A stretch of 64,000 nt of DNA from an uncultured Pelagibacteraceae bacterium (GCA_902595465.1 CACJQE010000001.1:1-64000); one strand, 5' to 3'; positions 28,449 to 38,157 are shown, counted from the first letter of the stretch. The notes: generated from the sequence alone by a model not told the origin. Program-made: numbers and translations.

Positions 28449-29507
28449 TTATCTTGCAGGTGGAACATAAAGTATTCCGCCTTTAGTCCATAACTCATTT
28501 GGACCTCTGTCAGGTAAAATTCCTGTGTCAGCTATATTTCTTTTATAACTTTCTCCATAGTTACCAACCTGTTTAATAATTCTTAAACTCCATTCGTTAT
28601 CTAAACCAAATGCTGCTCCTAATTCACCTTCAGATCCAACCAATCTTTTTATTGCTGGATTATCAGATGATTTCATCATATCAGCATTTTGAGAGTCTAT
28701 ACCATATTCCTCTGCTTCAATCATAACGTTCAAAGACCATCTTACTATGTCCTCCCAAACTGAATCACCTTGTCTAACAACAGGACCTAAAGGTTCTTTA
28801 GATATTGTCTCTGGTAAAACCATATGTTCATCGGGATTTGACATTTTAGTTCTTTGAGCTGCTAGACCAGATTTATCAGTAGTATAGGTATCACATCTAC
28901 CTGCATCATAAGCTGCAACAACTTCATCTGCTTTTTCAAATGCTACAGGCTCATAAGAAATATTTCTAGAATTGAAAAAATCTCTCATATTTAACTCTGT
29001 TGTTGTACCTATATTTGTACAAGCAGATATACCATTTTGAAAATCATCTACTGTATTTATGCCTGAGTTTTTTCTGACCATAAAACCTTGACCGTCATAA
29101 AAATTTACGCCAACAAAAGTTAAACCAATGTCAGCATCTCTTGATAGAGTCCAAGTAGTATTTCTTGATAACACATCTATCTCTCCAGATGTAAGTGCAG
29201 TAAATCTCTCTTTAGCACTTAAAGGTGTATATTTTACTTTGTCTGCGTCACCTAACACAGCAGCAGCAACTGCACGACATATATCTACATCAACACCTGT
29301 CCAATTACCTGATGCATCAGCATTTGAAAATCCTGGCAATCCTTGAGATACACCACACTTAACAAATCCTGATTTTTTTGTTGCATCTACAGTTTTAGAT
29401 GCTCCTTTTTTTTGATTTTTCTTTCCAGCCATTTGATCACAAGAATAGACAAAAACAAGCGATGCTACAGCTAATAATGAAAGTATTTTTTTTATATTTT
29501 TAAACAT
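28449..29507 (-). CDS. aapJ: Amino-acid-binding protein AapJ, probable lipoprotein
   Basis: This is the solute-binding protein of the Aap importer. After a hydrophobic signal (8-22) comes an approximate lipobox with Cys23 (VYSC), suggesting lipid anchoring, with Asp24 next to it. The SBP_bac_3 domain starts at KCGVSQGLPGFSNADASG (about 50-67), with GVDVDICRAVAAAVLGD, SGEIDVLSRNTTWTLSRD, and the late GILPDRGPNELW of AapJ/BztA proteins. The length of 352 is standard. A less biased composition suggests high expression. Confidence 0.93.
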   Translation of the reverse strand: MFKNIKKILSLLAVASLVFVYSCDQMAGKKNQKKGASKTVDATKKSGFVKCGVSQGLPGFSNADASGNWTGVDVDICRAVAAAVLGDADKVKYTPLSAKERFTALTSGEIDVLSRNTTWTLSRDADIGLTFVGVNFYDGQGFMVRKNSGINTVDDFQNGISACTNIGTTTELNMRDFFNSRNISYEPVAFEKADEVVAAYDAGRCDTYTTDKSGLAAQRTKMSNPDEHMVLPETISKEPLGPVVRQGDSVWEDIVRWSLNVMIEAEEYGIDSQNADMMKSSDNPAIKRLVGSEGELGAAFGLDNEWSLRIIKQVGNYGESYKRNIADTGILPDRGPNELWTKGGILYVPPAR

Positions 29508-29599
29508 TTTCTCCTCATATTTAAATTAAAGTTATCTTATTATCTAATCATGTTATTTTATTTAGATCAATAAATAGTTTTATATGAATATCCTTTATA

Positions 29600-29676
29600 T
29601 GGCGCGCTCTGAAGGATTCGAACCTTCGACCTACGGTTTAGAAAACCGTTGCTCTATCCAGCTGAGCTAAGAGCGC
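29600..29676 (-). tRNA. tRNA-Arg (TCT)
   Basis: Read on the minus strand, acceptor GCGCTCT pairs with AGAGCGC. The D arm is TAGCTCAGCTGGATAGAGC, the anticodon loop TTTCTAA gives TCT, the T arm is GAAGG-TTCGAAT-CCTTC, and CCA is encoded. It is 77 nt long. It decodes AGA, the dominant arginine codon of this AT-rich genome. Confidence 0.95.
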
Positions 29677-29700
29677 ACAAGTCAGATTTATAATACCAAT

Positions 29701-31110
29701 TTAATTTTTGAAAAGAAATTTTTTCAACAAAATTATCACTGATAACAGTTCAATTCTTCCAATTATCATAAATATAATTAATGAAATTTTTCCAAAAATA
29801 TTAAAATTATAAAAATCTAGATTAGCTAAATCATACATTTCTGAGTTAACAGTATTCATTATTGTTAAAATACCTAATTTGAATGATGACTCAAAATCTA
29901 AATTTGAGATTGTTAGTAATGAGGAAATTAAAAATAGTGAAATAATAAAAATTATTATAGCAAAGAAATATTTATTTATGTCAGTTATATTAGCACTAAT
30001 TTTATTTAAAGATAATTTATTTGAATAAATTTGATTTGGTTTTGAATGAGATAATAAATTATTAATTGAAAACTTTATTAAAGTTATTACTTTTATAACT
30101 CTTAGGCCTGAGCTAGTTGAAAAAAAAGATCCACCCAATATTACCAATAATAGAAACACAAAAACAAGATTTTTTGGAATATTTTCAAAAGATATACCTA
30201 TATTTGATACACTACTACTTATGGATACTAATACATTTAAAAAATTATTTTCATAATTAAAAAAAATAAAAGATAAACCAATAACTATTAATAAATATAA
30301 TAAAATATTAATATCTTCACTCAAGTAGTTAATATTTTTTCTTTTAAAGAAAATTAAATTAAATATAAAAAAAAGACTGAAAAATGAAAATAACATTGTG
30401 ACTGATAATATAAATTTACTCAAGTCTGAACTAAAAGTTGTATCAAAATTATTATTAGGCAAGAAACCACCGGACGAAATTATTGTAAGAGAATAATTAT
30501 AAGCATCGTAAGATCTCAAATTAACCAGTTTAAACATTATAAATATTAAAATTGTCATAGATATGTAAATTATTATGATTTTAAATACTTGTTTGAATAT
30601 TTCTGAAGAATTTAGAGATATATAATTTGTTAATGATTTTTTTAAATTTTCATCAAACAGATCAATGAGTAATAATATTGAAAATAAAAAATATAAACCT
30701 CCTATCCATTGAGAACTTGATCTCCATAAAATTATTGTTTGGTCTAATTCTTGTGTTTTTTGAAAAATTGTAAATCCTGTGGATGTAAAACCTGATATAG
30801 CTTCAAAATAACAATTAATTAATCCAATATTTTCTAAACTAAGATAATAAGGGATGGATATTATAATAGGTAAAATTAAATAACCAACAAAAACAATTAA
30901 AATTCTTTCAAATAAATTTATTTTCTCATATTTGTATTTTTTAAATATTATTAAAAAAAGACCACTAATAAGAGTTAAAATAAAAGTTAGAATATAATTA
31001 TCAAGATTACTCAATAAATTAAAATAATAAGAATAAATAATATTAAAAAATGAGAAAAAACTAATAATTAAAAAAAAAATACCAAAATACCTTAAGCCAA
31101 ATATATTCAT
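29701..31110 (-). CDS. trkH: Trk-type potassium uptake membrane protein
   Basis: The 469-residue membrane protein has four pseudo-repeats of M1-P-M2. Filter loops are readable: SGFTSTGFTIF (first), SSGGFLPN (second), SSVSNIGISF (third). The fourth (TIMNTVNSEM, about 416-425) lacks the glycine seen in the usual NxGPG. The C-terminal MIIGRIELLSVIILL is characteristic of TrkH. It is 3 bp after trkA, which encodes the regulatory subunit. The membrane complex imports K+. Confidence 0.9.
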   Translation of the reverse strand: MNIFGLRYFGIFFLIISFFSFFNIIYSYYFNLLSNLDNYILTFILTLISGLFLIIFKKYKYEKINLFERILIVFVGYLILPIIISIPYYLSLENIGLINCYFEAISGFTSTGFTIFQKTQELDQTIILWRSSSQWIGGLYFLFSILLLIDLFDENLKKSLTNYISLNSSEIFKQVFKIIIIYISMTILIFIMFKLVNLRSYDAYNYSLTIISSGGFLPNNNFDTTFSSDLSKFILSVTMLFSFFSLFFIFNLIFFKRKNINYLSEDINILLYLLIVIGLSFIFFNYENNFLNVLVSISSSVSNIGISFENIPKNLVFVFLLLVILGGSFFSTSSGLRVIKVITLIKFSINNLLSHSKPNQIYSNKLSLNKISANITDINKYFFAIIIFIISLFLISSLLTISNLDFESSFKLGILTIMNTVNSEMYDLANLDFYNFNIFGKISLIIFMIIGRIELLSVIILLKKFLFKN

Positions 31111-31113
31111 TAA

Positions 31114-32487
31114 TTATATTGAACTAATTCTAAACAAATTTTCTACTAAGGGTAATTGGTCTCTCTTAGCTAATAATATGACTGTATCATCTTTTTGAAA
31201 AACATATTTAGACGAAGGCAACATAAAATTATTATTTCTTAAAATTGCCCCAACTCTAATTTCATCTGGTAAATCAGCAGTTTTTAATTCTTTATTAACC
31301 AATTCTGACGTCTCCAAAATATCTGCTTCAATAACCTCATATTCACCATTTAAAATTGTATAAGCATTTTCTATTGTTCCTTTGTGAACGTGTTTTAGTA
31401 TACTTGATACTGTACTCATTCTTGGATCTATTAAATCATCAATCTTTAAAGATGACTGGAGAAGTGAATAATTAGGTTTATTTACTAAAGCCATAGTTCT
31501 TTTATTTTTTGAGAATTTTTCAACGAGTACACTAACCATAAGATTGTCTTCATCATCATTCGTTAAAGCCAATACTGTTTCTACCTCATCTAAATTAGCT
31601 TCGTTCAATACATCTTCATCTAAACCATTTCCGTTTATAACAATTGTGTCATTTAAATAATTTGCAATTAATTCTGCTCTATTCTTATCTTTTTCTATAA
31701 TCTTTACCCTAGCTTCATCAAAATTTTTTTCTATATTTGATGCAAGATTGAAACCTATATTACCTCCACCTATAATAAGAATTTTGTTTGCGATTTTTTC
31801 ATTATGTCCAAAAACTTTAAGCGTCTCCTTCATCTGATTTGAATTTACAATTACATATGCTTTATCATTATGTTGAAGTTTATCATCTTTCTTTAATATT
31901 TTAAAACCATCTTCCCTAATAACACCTAAAATATAAGCATTTAGGTTAGGAAATTTATTAGTTAACTCTTTTAATTTTATCTGATGAATTGGGCACTTTT
32001 CATCAATTAAAATTTCTAACAATCTAAGTTTATTTTCTGCAAATGGTACATTATCTAAAGCTCCTGGAGCTTCTAATTTTCTTTGTAATGATTTTGCAAT
32101 TTCTATTTCAGGTGAAATAACATAATCTATTGGTAAATTTTCTTTATTAAAAAGAGTTGAAAATTTTGGATCTAAATATTCTTGAGACCTTATTCTGGCA
32201 ATCTTTTTCGGTACTTTGAATAACGAATATGCGATTTGACATATAAGCATATTAATTTCATCATTTCTTGTTACAGCAATTAACATATCAGCATCTGCAG
32301 TATTAGCGCGATCTAAAATTTCCGGAGAAGTTGCTTTACCTACAATTGCTTTTACATCAAGAGAATCATTGATTTTTTGAATATCTTCACTCGATTGATC
32401 GATTACAGTTATAGAATGATTTTGTTCTGTCAACAATTTGGCAATAGTAAAGCCAACTCTACCAGCTCCACAAATAATAATATTCAT
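31114..32487 (-). CDS. trkA: Trk system potassium transporter regulatory subunit TrkA
   Basis: A tandem RCK protein: the first Rossmann domain starts IIICGAGRVGFTIAKLL (about 3-19) and the second ILIIGGGNIGFNLA (about 234-247). Each is followed by a TrkA_C lobe. TAVTRNDEINMLIC and ALTNDDEDNLMVSVL are matched acidic strands of the two halves. The 457 residues are standard. It is coupled to ntrX by one shared base, the alphaproteobacterial ntrYX-trkAH arrangement. Confidence 0.95.
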   Translation of the reverse strand: MNIIICGAGRVGFTIAKLLTEQNHSITVIDQSSEDIQKINDSLDVKAIVGKATSPEILDRANTADADMLIAVTRNDEINMLICQIAYSLFKVPKKIARIRSQEYLDPKFSTLFNKENLPIDYVISPEIEIAKSLQRKLEAPGALDNVPFAENKLRLLEILIDEKCPIHQIKLKELTNKFPNLNAYILGVIREDGFKILKKDDKLQHNDKAYVIVNSNQMKETLKVFGHNEKIANKILIIGGGNIGFNLASNIEKNFDEARVKIIEKDKNRAELIANYLNDTIVINGNGLDEDVLNEANLDEVETVLALTNDDEDNLMVSVLVEKFSKNKRTMALVNKPNYSLLQSSLKIDDLIDPRMSTVSSILKHVHKGTIENAYTILNGEYEVIEADILETSELVNKELKTADLPDEIRVGAILRNNNFMLPSSKYVFQKDDTVILLAKRDQLPLVENLFRISSI

Positions 32488-33842
32488 TAATTTAAATCCT
32501 TAACACCTAATAATTTGAGCTTTCTGTGAAGAGCAGATCTTTCCATACCCACAAATTTTGCTGTTTTAGATATGTTTCCACCAAATTTTTTTATTTGAGA
32601 AATTAGATATTCTTTTTCAAAGTTTTCTCTTGCTTCTCTTAAAGGTATAGACAAATTCTCTGCTACTGAGAATGTTTCATTTGATGATTTAGATAAAGAC
32701 TCTTTAATAATATCCAATATTTTTTTTTCATCATTTCCTGGAGAAAGTATAGCAATTCTCTCAATCAGATTTCGTAATTCTCTTACATTCCCTGGCCAAT
32801 CATAATTTAGAAGATAATTGTCATCTTTGATTTTGAATTTTTTATAGTTGTAAGTATTACAAATATTTTCAATAAAATAATCAACAAGTAATGGAATATC
32901 TTCTATTCTTTTATTTAATGGATCTATTTCTATATTAAATACATTTAATCTGTGAAACAAATCTTCTCGAAAATTTCCATTTTTTATTTCATAGTTAATT
33001 TGTTTACTTGATGTACAAATAATTCTAACATCAACTTTTATATCGTGATTGCTATTAATTCTTTTAAATTTTTGATCTATTACAACCCTTAATATTTTTG
33101 ATTGAGTTTCTAATGGAATTTCGGTCACTTCATCAATTAACAATACTCCACCAGATGCTTTTTCCAAAGCTCCATATGCAATTGAACCATCTTTTTTTTC
33201 CTCACCAAAAAGTTCTAACTCATATTTTTTTGAGTCTAACAAAGCACCATTAATAATTATAAATGGGCCTTTAGAACGTTTAGAATTTTTGTAAATTTTT
33301 CTCGATATTAATTCTTTGCCAGAACCAGTTGGTCCACTAATAAAAACTCTGCTTTCAGATTGTGAGAGTTTTTGTATCTGATCTTTTATAGAGCTAATAT
33401 TTACACTCTTTCCAATAATTTCAAATGAATGGAATAGCTTATTTGATAAAGACTTATTTTCTTTTTTTAGATTAATATTTTCTACAGCTCTCTTTACAAA
33501 ATTTAATAATCTTTCTTTATCAAAAGGTTTTTGTATAAACTCAAATGCTCCAGATCTAAGAGAATTTATAGCCATTTCGATATTTGCATGTCCTGAAATT
33601 ATGATTACAGGTAAGTCAGTATTTTTAGTCTTAATATGTTCTAACAACTGAATACCATCATTATCCCCTTTATCTAATTTTACATCAATAATAGCTACGT
33701 CTGGTAATTTTTTGTCTATTTCTGAAAGTCCTTGATTAAAATTTGCTGCTAATCTTGTTTTGTATCCAGCGTCTATAATTAATTCATCAAGAATGTTTCT
33801 AATATCCGCATTGTCATCGATAATTAATATTTCTGTTGCCAT
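32487..33842 (-). CDS. ntrX: Response regulator NtrX lacking the sigma-54 contact loop
   Basis: The receiver domain has phospho-acceptor Asp53, followed by an AAA+ domain with Walker A SGPTGSGKE (169-177) and Walker B VLLIDE (233-238). A Fis-type helix-turn-helix ends the protein (GGNISKTAKFVGMERSALHR). The segment where activators of sigma-54 carry GAFTGA reads EEKKDGSIAYGALEKA (about 214-229), so the motif is missing. The protein is therefore likely a sigma-54-independent regulator. It follows ntrY by 3 bp. Confidence 0.93.
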   Translation of the reverse strand: MATEILIIDDNADIRNILDELIIDAGYKTRLAANFNQGLSEIDKKLPDVAIIDVKLDKGDNDGIQLLEHIKTKNTDLPVIIISGHANIEMAINSLRSGAFEFIQKPFDKERLLNFVKRAVENINLKKENKSLSNKLFHSFEIIGKSVNISSIKDQIQKLSQSESRVFISGPTGSGKELISRKIYKNSKRSKGPFIIINGALLDSKKYELELFGEEKKDGSIAYGALEKASGGVLLIDEVTEIPLETQSKILRVVIDQKFKRINSNHDIKVDVRIICTSSKQINYEIKNGNFREDLFHRLNVFNIEIDPLNKRIEDIPLLVDYFIENICNTYNYKKFKIKDDNYLLNYDWPGNVRELRNLIERIAILSPGNDEKKILDIIKESLSKSSNETFSVAENLSIPLREARENFEKEYLISQIKKFGGNISKTAKFVGMERSALHRKLKLLGVKDLN

Positions 33843-33845
33843 GAT

Positions 33846-35618
33846 TTACTTTGGAATTATGATTTGAACTTTAGCTCCATTATTTGTGTTAAAAAATTTA
33901 ATAGATCCATTATGATCGTTAATAATTTTATCTACTATGGACAATCCTAAGCCAGTTCCTTTTTCTTTAGTTGTATAATATGGTTTTATAATATCTTTGG
34001 TTTTTTTATCTTTAAAACCTTCACCTGTATCAGTTAAGTTAACTGTTATATAGTCTCTTCTTTGATTAATTTCTATATCAATATTTTTCAATGAATTGTT
34101 GGTTTTTTTAACTTTTTCCTTAATGCTTTCGATTGAATTTTTAATCAAATTAAAAAATAGTCTATTAAATTGTTCATTATCAAAATTAATTGTCACTTTC
34201 TCTCCAGTTTTATTATTAATTTTAAAATTAATTGAATTATCAATTTTTTTTAATAGATCAATATTTTCATCTAAGACTTTAATTAAATCATTGTTTTTAA
34301 AATGAGGTTTAGGCATTCTTGCAAAATCTGAAAATTCGTTAACTAAATTTTCAATTTGTTTTATTTGCTTTAATATTGTTTTTAAATTATTTTGATATTT
34401 AATCTTTTTTTCACCACTTATATCAGGTAAATATTTAGAATTAAGGTTATCGATGGTTAATTGGATTGGAGTTAACGGATTTTTAATTTCATGAGCCATT
34501 TTTCTTGCAACAGTTTCCCATGCTTCATGTCTTTCATTCGAAAGTAATTTATCTTGCTGATTTTTTAATTTTTCAATCATTGAATTAAAATTTTTATTTA
34601 ATAACTCCATTTCTCTGTCAGCCTTAAGTTCGGGAACTTTAGCATCTAAATTTCCCTGTCCAATTTTTTCAGACGCAGTGATCAGATTATTAATTGATAT
34701 AAAAAATCTCGATGAAAATCTGATTGCTATTGTGATCGATAAAAATAACAAAAGTGTTACTAAAGATATATATAAAATTGCAAAAGTAATTCTTATTCCT
34801 AAGCTCTGATTCTCAACTGTATAATAAAAATTTACTGCCTCTTCTGACTCTATTAGATAGTTTGATATATTCTTATCTAAACTTTTTACTACATAAAGAA
34901 AAGTATCTTCAAAATTTTGCAACCTTATTACGGCTGCCGATCTATTTTCAGGAGCATTTATAATTTTTAGAGGTCTATCATCAGATTTTACCATTTGAAT
35001 TGCCTGATCCTCAATCTTTATGTACTTATAATCATTTGCTGAAATAATTAATTCACCAGCTGAATTAATTAAATAAAGTTGATCAATATCTCTTATTAGA
35101 TTTTGAGTGTTTAAGAATGCCTTAAATCTATCTGGATCAGATTTGTAAATATTATAATATTTATTTAGATCAAATGCGATTAGGACTATTTCTGATTGTA
35201 TTTTATTTCTTTTTTCATCTACATAATTTTTTGCAATCTCATAAGAATTATTAACAGCAGTTGTAATTTTTTTATCAAAGTATTTTTCAAGAGCAAAAGA
35301 GAAAATAAACAGAGAGAAGATAGCAATCAATAAAGATGGGATTAAAGTAAAAAGTCCAAAAGAAATTATATATTTTCTGTTTGCAACCGAACCTCTTACA
35401 TTTATATTATTTCTAATTGAATTTTTGATATCAATAAAAATTAAGACAAAAAATAATAATAAAAAAATAATGTTAACAATTAATACGAATTGCAAGTTTT
35501 GTTCATTCAATTCAATAAAACTCCTATCAATAAATGTTAAAAATGTAATAAAAGACAGAAGTACGGTCAGAAGAAATATTATTATTATAAATAAATTTCT
35601 TTTTATGAATGTTAGCAT
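33846..35618 (-). CDS. ntrY: Sensor histidine kinase NtrY
   Basis: An integral membrane kinase with about four N-terminal segments (8-30, 41-62, 88-112 and 275-300) enclosing a roughly 160-residue periplasmic sensor region. It continues with HAMP (about 300-355), HisKA with His in MAHEIKNPLTPIQL, and HATPase_c with NLIKNSIES, DTGEGF and GTGLGLSIV. At 590 residues it is shorter than typical NtrY (about 750), with no clear PAS domain between HAMP and HisKA. It is the first gene of the ntrY-ntrX-trkA-trkH operon, divergent from ispDF. Confidence 0.92.
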   Translation of the reverse strand: MLTFIKRNLFIIIIFLLTVLLSFITFLTFIDRSFIELNEQNLQFVLIVNIIFLLLFFVLIFIDIKNSIRNNINVRGSVANRKYIISFGLFTLIPSLLIAIFSLFIFSFALEKYFDKKITTAVNNSYEIAKNYVDEKRNKIQSEIVLIAFDLNKYYNIYKSDPDRFKAFLNTQNLIRDIDQLYLINSAGELIISANDYKYIKIEDQAIQMVKSDDRPLKIINAPENRSAAVIRLQNFEDTFLYVVKSLDKNISNYLIESEEAVNFYYTVENQSLGIRITFAILYISLVTLLLFLSITIAIRFSSRFFISINNLITASEKIGQGNLDAKVPELKADREMELLNKNFNSMIEKLKNQQDKLLSNERHEAWETVARKMAHEIKNPLTPIQLTIDNLNSKYLPDISGEKKIKYQNNLKTILKQIKQIENLVNEFSDFARMPKPHFKNNDLIKVLDENIDLLKKIDNSINFKINNKTGEKVTINFDNEQFNRLFFNLIKNSIESIKEKVKKTNNSLKNIDIEINQRRDYITVNLTDTGEGFKDKKTKDIIKPYYTTKEKGTGLGLSIVDKIINDHNGSIKFFNTNNGAKVQIIIPK

Positions 35619-35655
35619 AAACTATGAATATATATAAAAATTTATAAATAAAAAC

Positions 35656-36756
35656 ATGAGTGATTGTTTTATATTATTAAGTGCAGGAAAAAGTAAGAGA
35701 TTTAAATCAAAAATAAAGAAGCAATTTTTAAGCTATAAAAATAAGCCTTTATTTGAGCATTCATTGAAAACTGCATTAGACTCAAAATTATTTAAAAAAG
35801 TTTTAATTGTTTCAAATAAAAAAATTAAAAAAATTAATTATAAAAATATAGATATAATAAAAGGTGGAATAGAAAGGCATCATTCAACTCAAAATGCACT
35901 CAATTATTTACAACATAAAAAAATTAAAAATGTATTTATTCATGATGCAGCCAGACCTAATTTATCAATTAATTTATTACGTAGATTAAAAAAAGAATTA
36001 AAAAAAAATAATGCAGTTGTTCCATATTTAAAGTCTGAAAATTCTGTAAAATATAAAATTAAAAATAAAATAAATAATTTGGATCGCAATAAAGTTTTAC
36101 TTACACAAACACCACAGTGTTTTAACTTTCAAGAACTTTTTAATTTATATAAATCAAATAAAGAAAAAATCACTGATGAAGCTAGTTTATACTTAAATAA
36201 TAATAAAAAAATTAAGTTTATTCATGGTGATAAAAAAAATTTTAAGATTACAACAAATTCTGATTTAGATTACCTAAAGTCAAAAAATTATTTTGGAATT
36301 GGTTTTGATATACACAGATTAATTAAAAAAAAAAAATTGTACCTTGGTGGAGCAAAAATTCCTTTTCATTCAGGTCTTAAAGGTCATTCTGATGGGGACG
36401 TAATTCTACATGCGATTATTGATGGATTATTAGGCGCTATGCGAAAAAGTGATATCGGTACTCTATTTCCAAGTAGTTCAAGTAAATTTAAAAATATCAG
36501 ATCAAAAAACATGCTTGCACCAGTTCTTAAATTGTTAAAAGATAATAACTTTTCAATAAATAATATAGATATAAATTTGATTTGTGAAAATCCGAAAGTT
36601 TCAAAAATTAGAAATAAAATTGTAAAATCATTATCAAGATTGCTATCTATAAATAAAAATTTAATAAATTTAAAAGGGAAAACTGTAGAAAAATTAGGTA
36701 TAATTGGAAAAGAGCAAGCTATTGCGTGTGAAGTTATTTGTTCACTGTCAAAATGA
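35656..36756 (+). CDS. ispDF: Bifunctional IspD/IspF isoprenoid enzyme
   Basis: The N-terminal half is 2-C-methyl-D-erythritol-4-phosphate cytidylyltransferase (LLSAGKSKRF, about 7-16; VFIHDAARP; DEASLY). The C-terminal half is 2-C-methyl-D-erythritol-2,4-cyclodiphosphate synthase (GIGFDIHRL, about 213-221; GHSDGDVILHAIIDGLLGA with metal-binding Asp/His; IGTLFPSS). The fusion is common in alphaproteobacteria. It works with Dxr, also in this window, in the MEP pathway. Confidence 0.96.
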   Translation: MSDCFILLSAGKSKRFKSKIKKQFLSYKNKPLFEHSLKTALDSKLFKKVLIVSNKKIKKINYKNIDIIKGGIERHHSTQNALNYLQHKKIKNVFIHDAARPNLSINLLRRLKKELKKNNAVVPYLKSENSVKYKIKNKINNLDRNKVLLTQTPQCFNFQELFNLYKSNKEKITDEASLYLNNNKKIKFIHGDKKNFKITTNSDLDYLKSKNYFGIGFDIHRLIKKKKLYLGGAKIPFHSGLKGHSDGDVILHAIIDGLLGAMRKSDIGTLFPSSSSKFKNIRSKNMLAPVLKLLKDNNFSINNIDINLICENPKVSKIRNKIVKSLSRLLSINKNLINLKGKTVEKLGIIGKEQAIACEVICSLSK

Positions 36757-37244
36757 AAAAAATAAATTTATTAATATCAACTTTTTTTGGAAATGGATAT
36801 ATTTCTAAAATTCCTGGAACCTTTACATCTCTAAGTACGTTAATAATACTTTATATATTATTTGAGGTATTACAATTTAATAATCTAAATTATATTTTGA
36901 TATTATATTCTATAATATTTTTTTACTCTTTTTATGCAGTTATGGACTCTGAAACTGAATTTAATAATAAAGATCCTAGACAAATTGTGATTGATGAAGT
37001 GTTAGGTCAAGCAATGCCACTAATACTTATAGTGTATTTATCATCTAAAAATCTAATAAATATTCCAGTAGAAATATATTATTTGTTATCTTTTATCCTT
37101 TTTAGATTTTTTGATATCATTAAACCTTTTCCCGTAAGTTATTTTGATAAACAACATAAAAATTTTTTTGGTATTATTATGGATGACATAATGGCCGGGT
37201 TGTATACAATGTTAATAATATATCTTGTTTCATTTAAATTTTAA
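36753..37244 (+). CDS. pgpA: Phosphatidylglycerophosphatase A
   Basis: PgpA dephosphorylates phosphatidylglycerophosphate to phosphatidylglycerol at the inner membrane. Conserved FFGNGYISKIPGTFTSL (about 8-24) and the acidic IVIDEVLGQ motif are present with four hydrophobic segments. I place the start at ATG 36753, which overlaps the ispDF stop in an ATGA junction, giving 163 residues. The frame upstream to 36738 lies inside ispDF. Confidence 0.92.
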   Translation: MKKINLLISTFFGNGYISKIPGTFTSLSTLIILYILFEVLQFNNLNYILILYSIIFFYSFYAVMDSETEFNNKDPRQIVIDEVLGQAMPLILIVYLSSKNLINIPVEIYYLLSFILFRFFDIIKPFPVSYFDKQHKNFFGIIMDDIMAGLYTMLIIYLVSFKF

Positions 37245-37708
37245 TGAGTATTGATAAATTACACAAAAAATTGATTAAAAAGAAAATCACTATATCTGTA
37301 GCAGAGTCGTGTACCGGTGGTTTACTATCTAGTAAATTAACTAAATTAAGTGGATCATCAAAGTATTTTAAAATGGGACTAATTACATACTCTAATAATG
37401 CTAAAATTAATATTCTTAAAGTTAAAAAAAATATAATTGATAATCATGGAGCTGTGAGTCAAGAATGTTGTAAATCAATGGTAGAAAATTTATCAAAATT
37501 ATCAAAAAGTAAAATCAACATATCAATTACAGGTGTTGCGGGTCCTGAAGGAGGTACAAAATATAAACCTGTAGGCCTTGTATTTATTGGTATTAAGAAG
37601 GGAAATAAAATTCTTATTACCAAAAACTTATTTGGAAAAAAGAAAAGATCAATAATACAAAATAATACAGTTGAAAAATGTATTAATTCATTAATAAAAA
37701 TTATTTAG
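37244..37708 (+). CDS. pncC: CinA-family nicotinamide-nucleotide amidohydrolase (PncC)
   Basis: The 154-residue protein is the stand-alone C-terminal CinA domain, which deamidates nicotinamide mononucleotide for NAD recycling. SVAESCTGGLLSSKL (about 18-32) contains the catalytic serine region and TGVAGPEGGTKYKPVGLV the substrate loop. It shares one base with the pgpA stop (TAATG) and converges on coq10 with a 7-bp gap. Confidence 0.9.
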   Translation: MSIDKLHKKLIKKKITISVAESCTGGLLSSKLTKLSGSSKYFKMGLITYSNNAKINILKVKKNIIDNHGAVSQECCKSMVENLSKLSKSKINISITGVAGPEGGTKYKPVGLVFIGIKKGNKILITKNLFGKKKRSIIQNNTVEKCINSLIKII

Positions 37709-37715
37709 TCATATA

Positions 37716-38153
37716 TTACAAATTTTCAGCTCTTTTTTGAAAAGCATCAGCTATTTTATTAAGCCCGAATTGAAAAGATTTTGACATTATAATATTAAGA
37801 AATTTGTTCTTAATTTCGAAATCGACATCAAAATGAACTTCAGTAAAATTATCTTTTTCCACAAACTTCCAATTATTTTCCAAATAATTCAAAGGACCAT
37901 CAATATTAGTCACGTGAATGTGATCATTTTTTTTATCATACCTAACATCACTTTTATATGTGTCTGTGAAAGGTTTTTTACCTATAGTTAAATCAGCAAT
38001 AATGTTTATATGATGTTCAACTTCTTTTTTTTCGTAAACCTTAGAATCTATACAAAATGGAATAAATTCGGGATACTTTTCAATATCTAAAACAAAATTT
38101 ATAAGTGTTTTTTTATCGCGTTCAATTAGTCGCGTTACAGATGCTTTTGGCAT
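37716..38153 (-). CDS. START-like polyketide cyclase family protein (COQ10/RatA)
   Basis: The 145-residue SRPBCC/START-fold protein begins MPKASVTRLI, with DIEKYPEFIPFCIDSKV (about 28-44) and the C-terminal helix MSKSFQFGLNKIADAFQKRA, both typical of COQ10/RatA proteins. COQ10 homologues bind ubiquinone. RatA toxicity in E. coli is a separate activity, less likely here. It lies 4 bp after lipA, the standard alphaproteobacterial pairing. Confidence 0.88.
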   Translation of the reverse strand: MPKASVTRLIERDKKTLINFVLDIEKYPEFIPFCIDSKVYEKKEVEHHINIIADLTIGKKPFTDTYKSDVRYDKKNDHIHVTNIDGPLNYLENNWKFVEKDNFTEVHFDVDFEIKNKFLNIIMSKSFQFGLNKIADAFQKRAENL

Positions 38154-38157
38154 TAAA

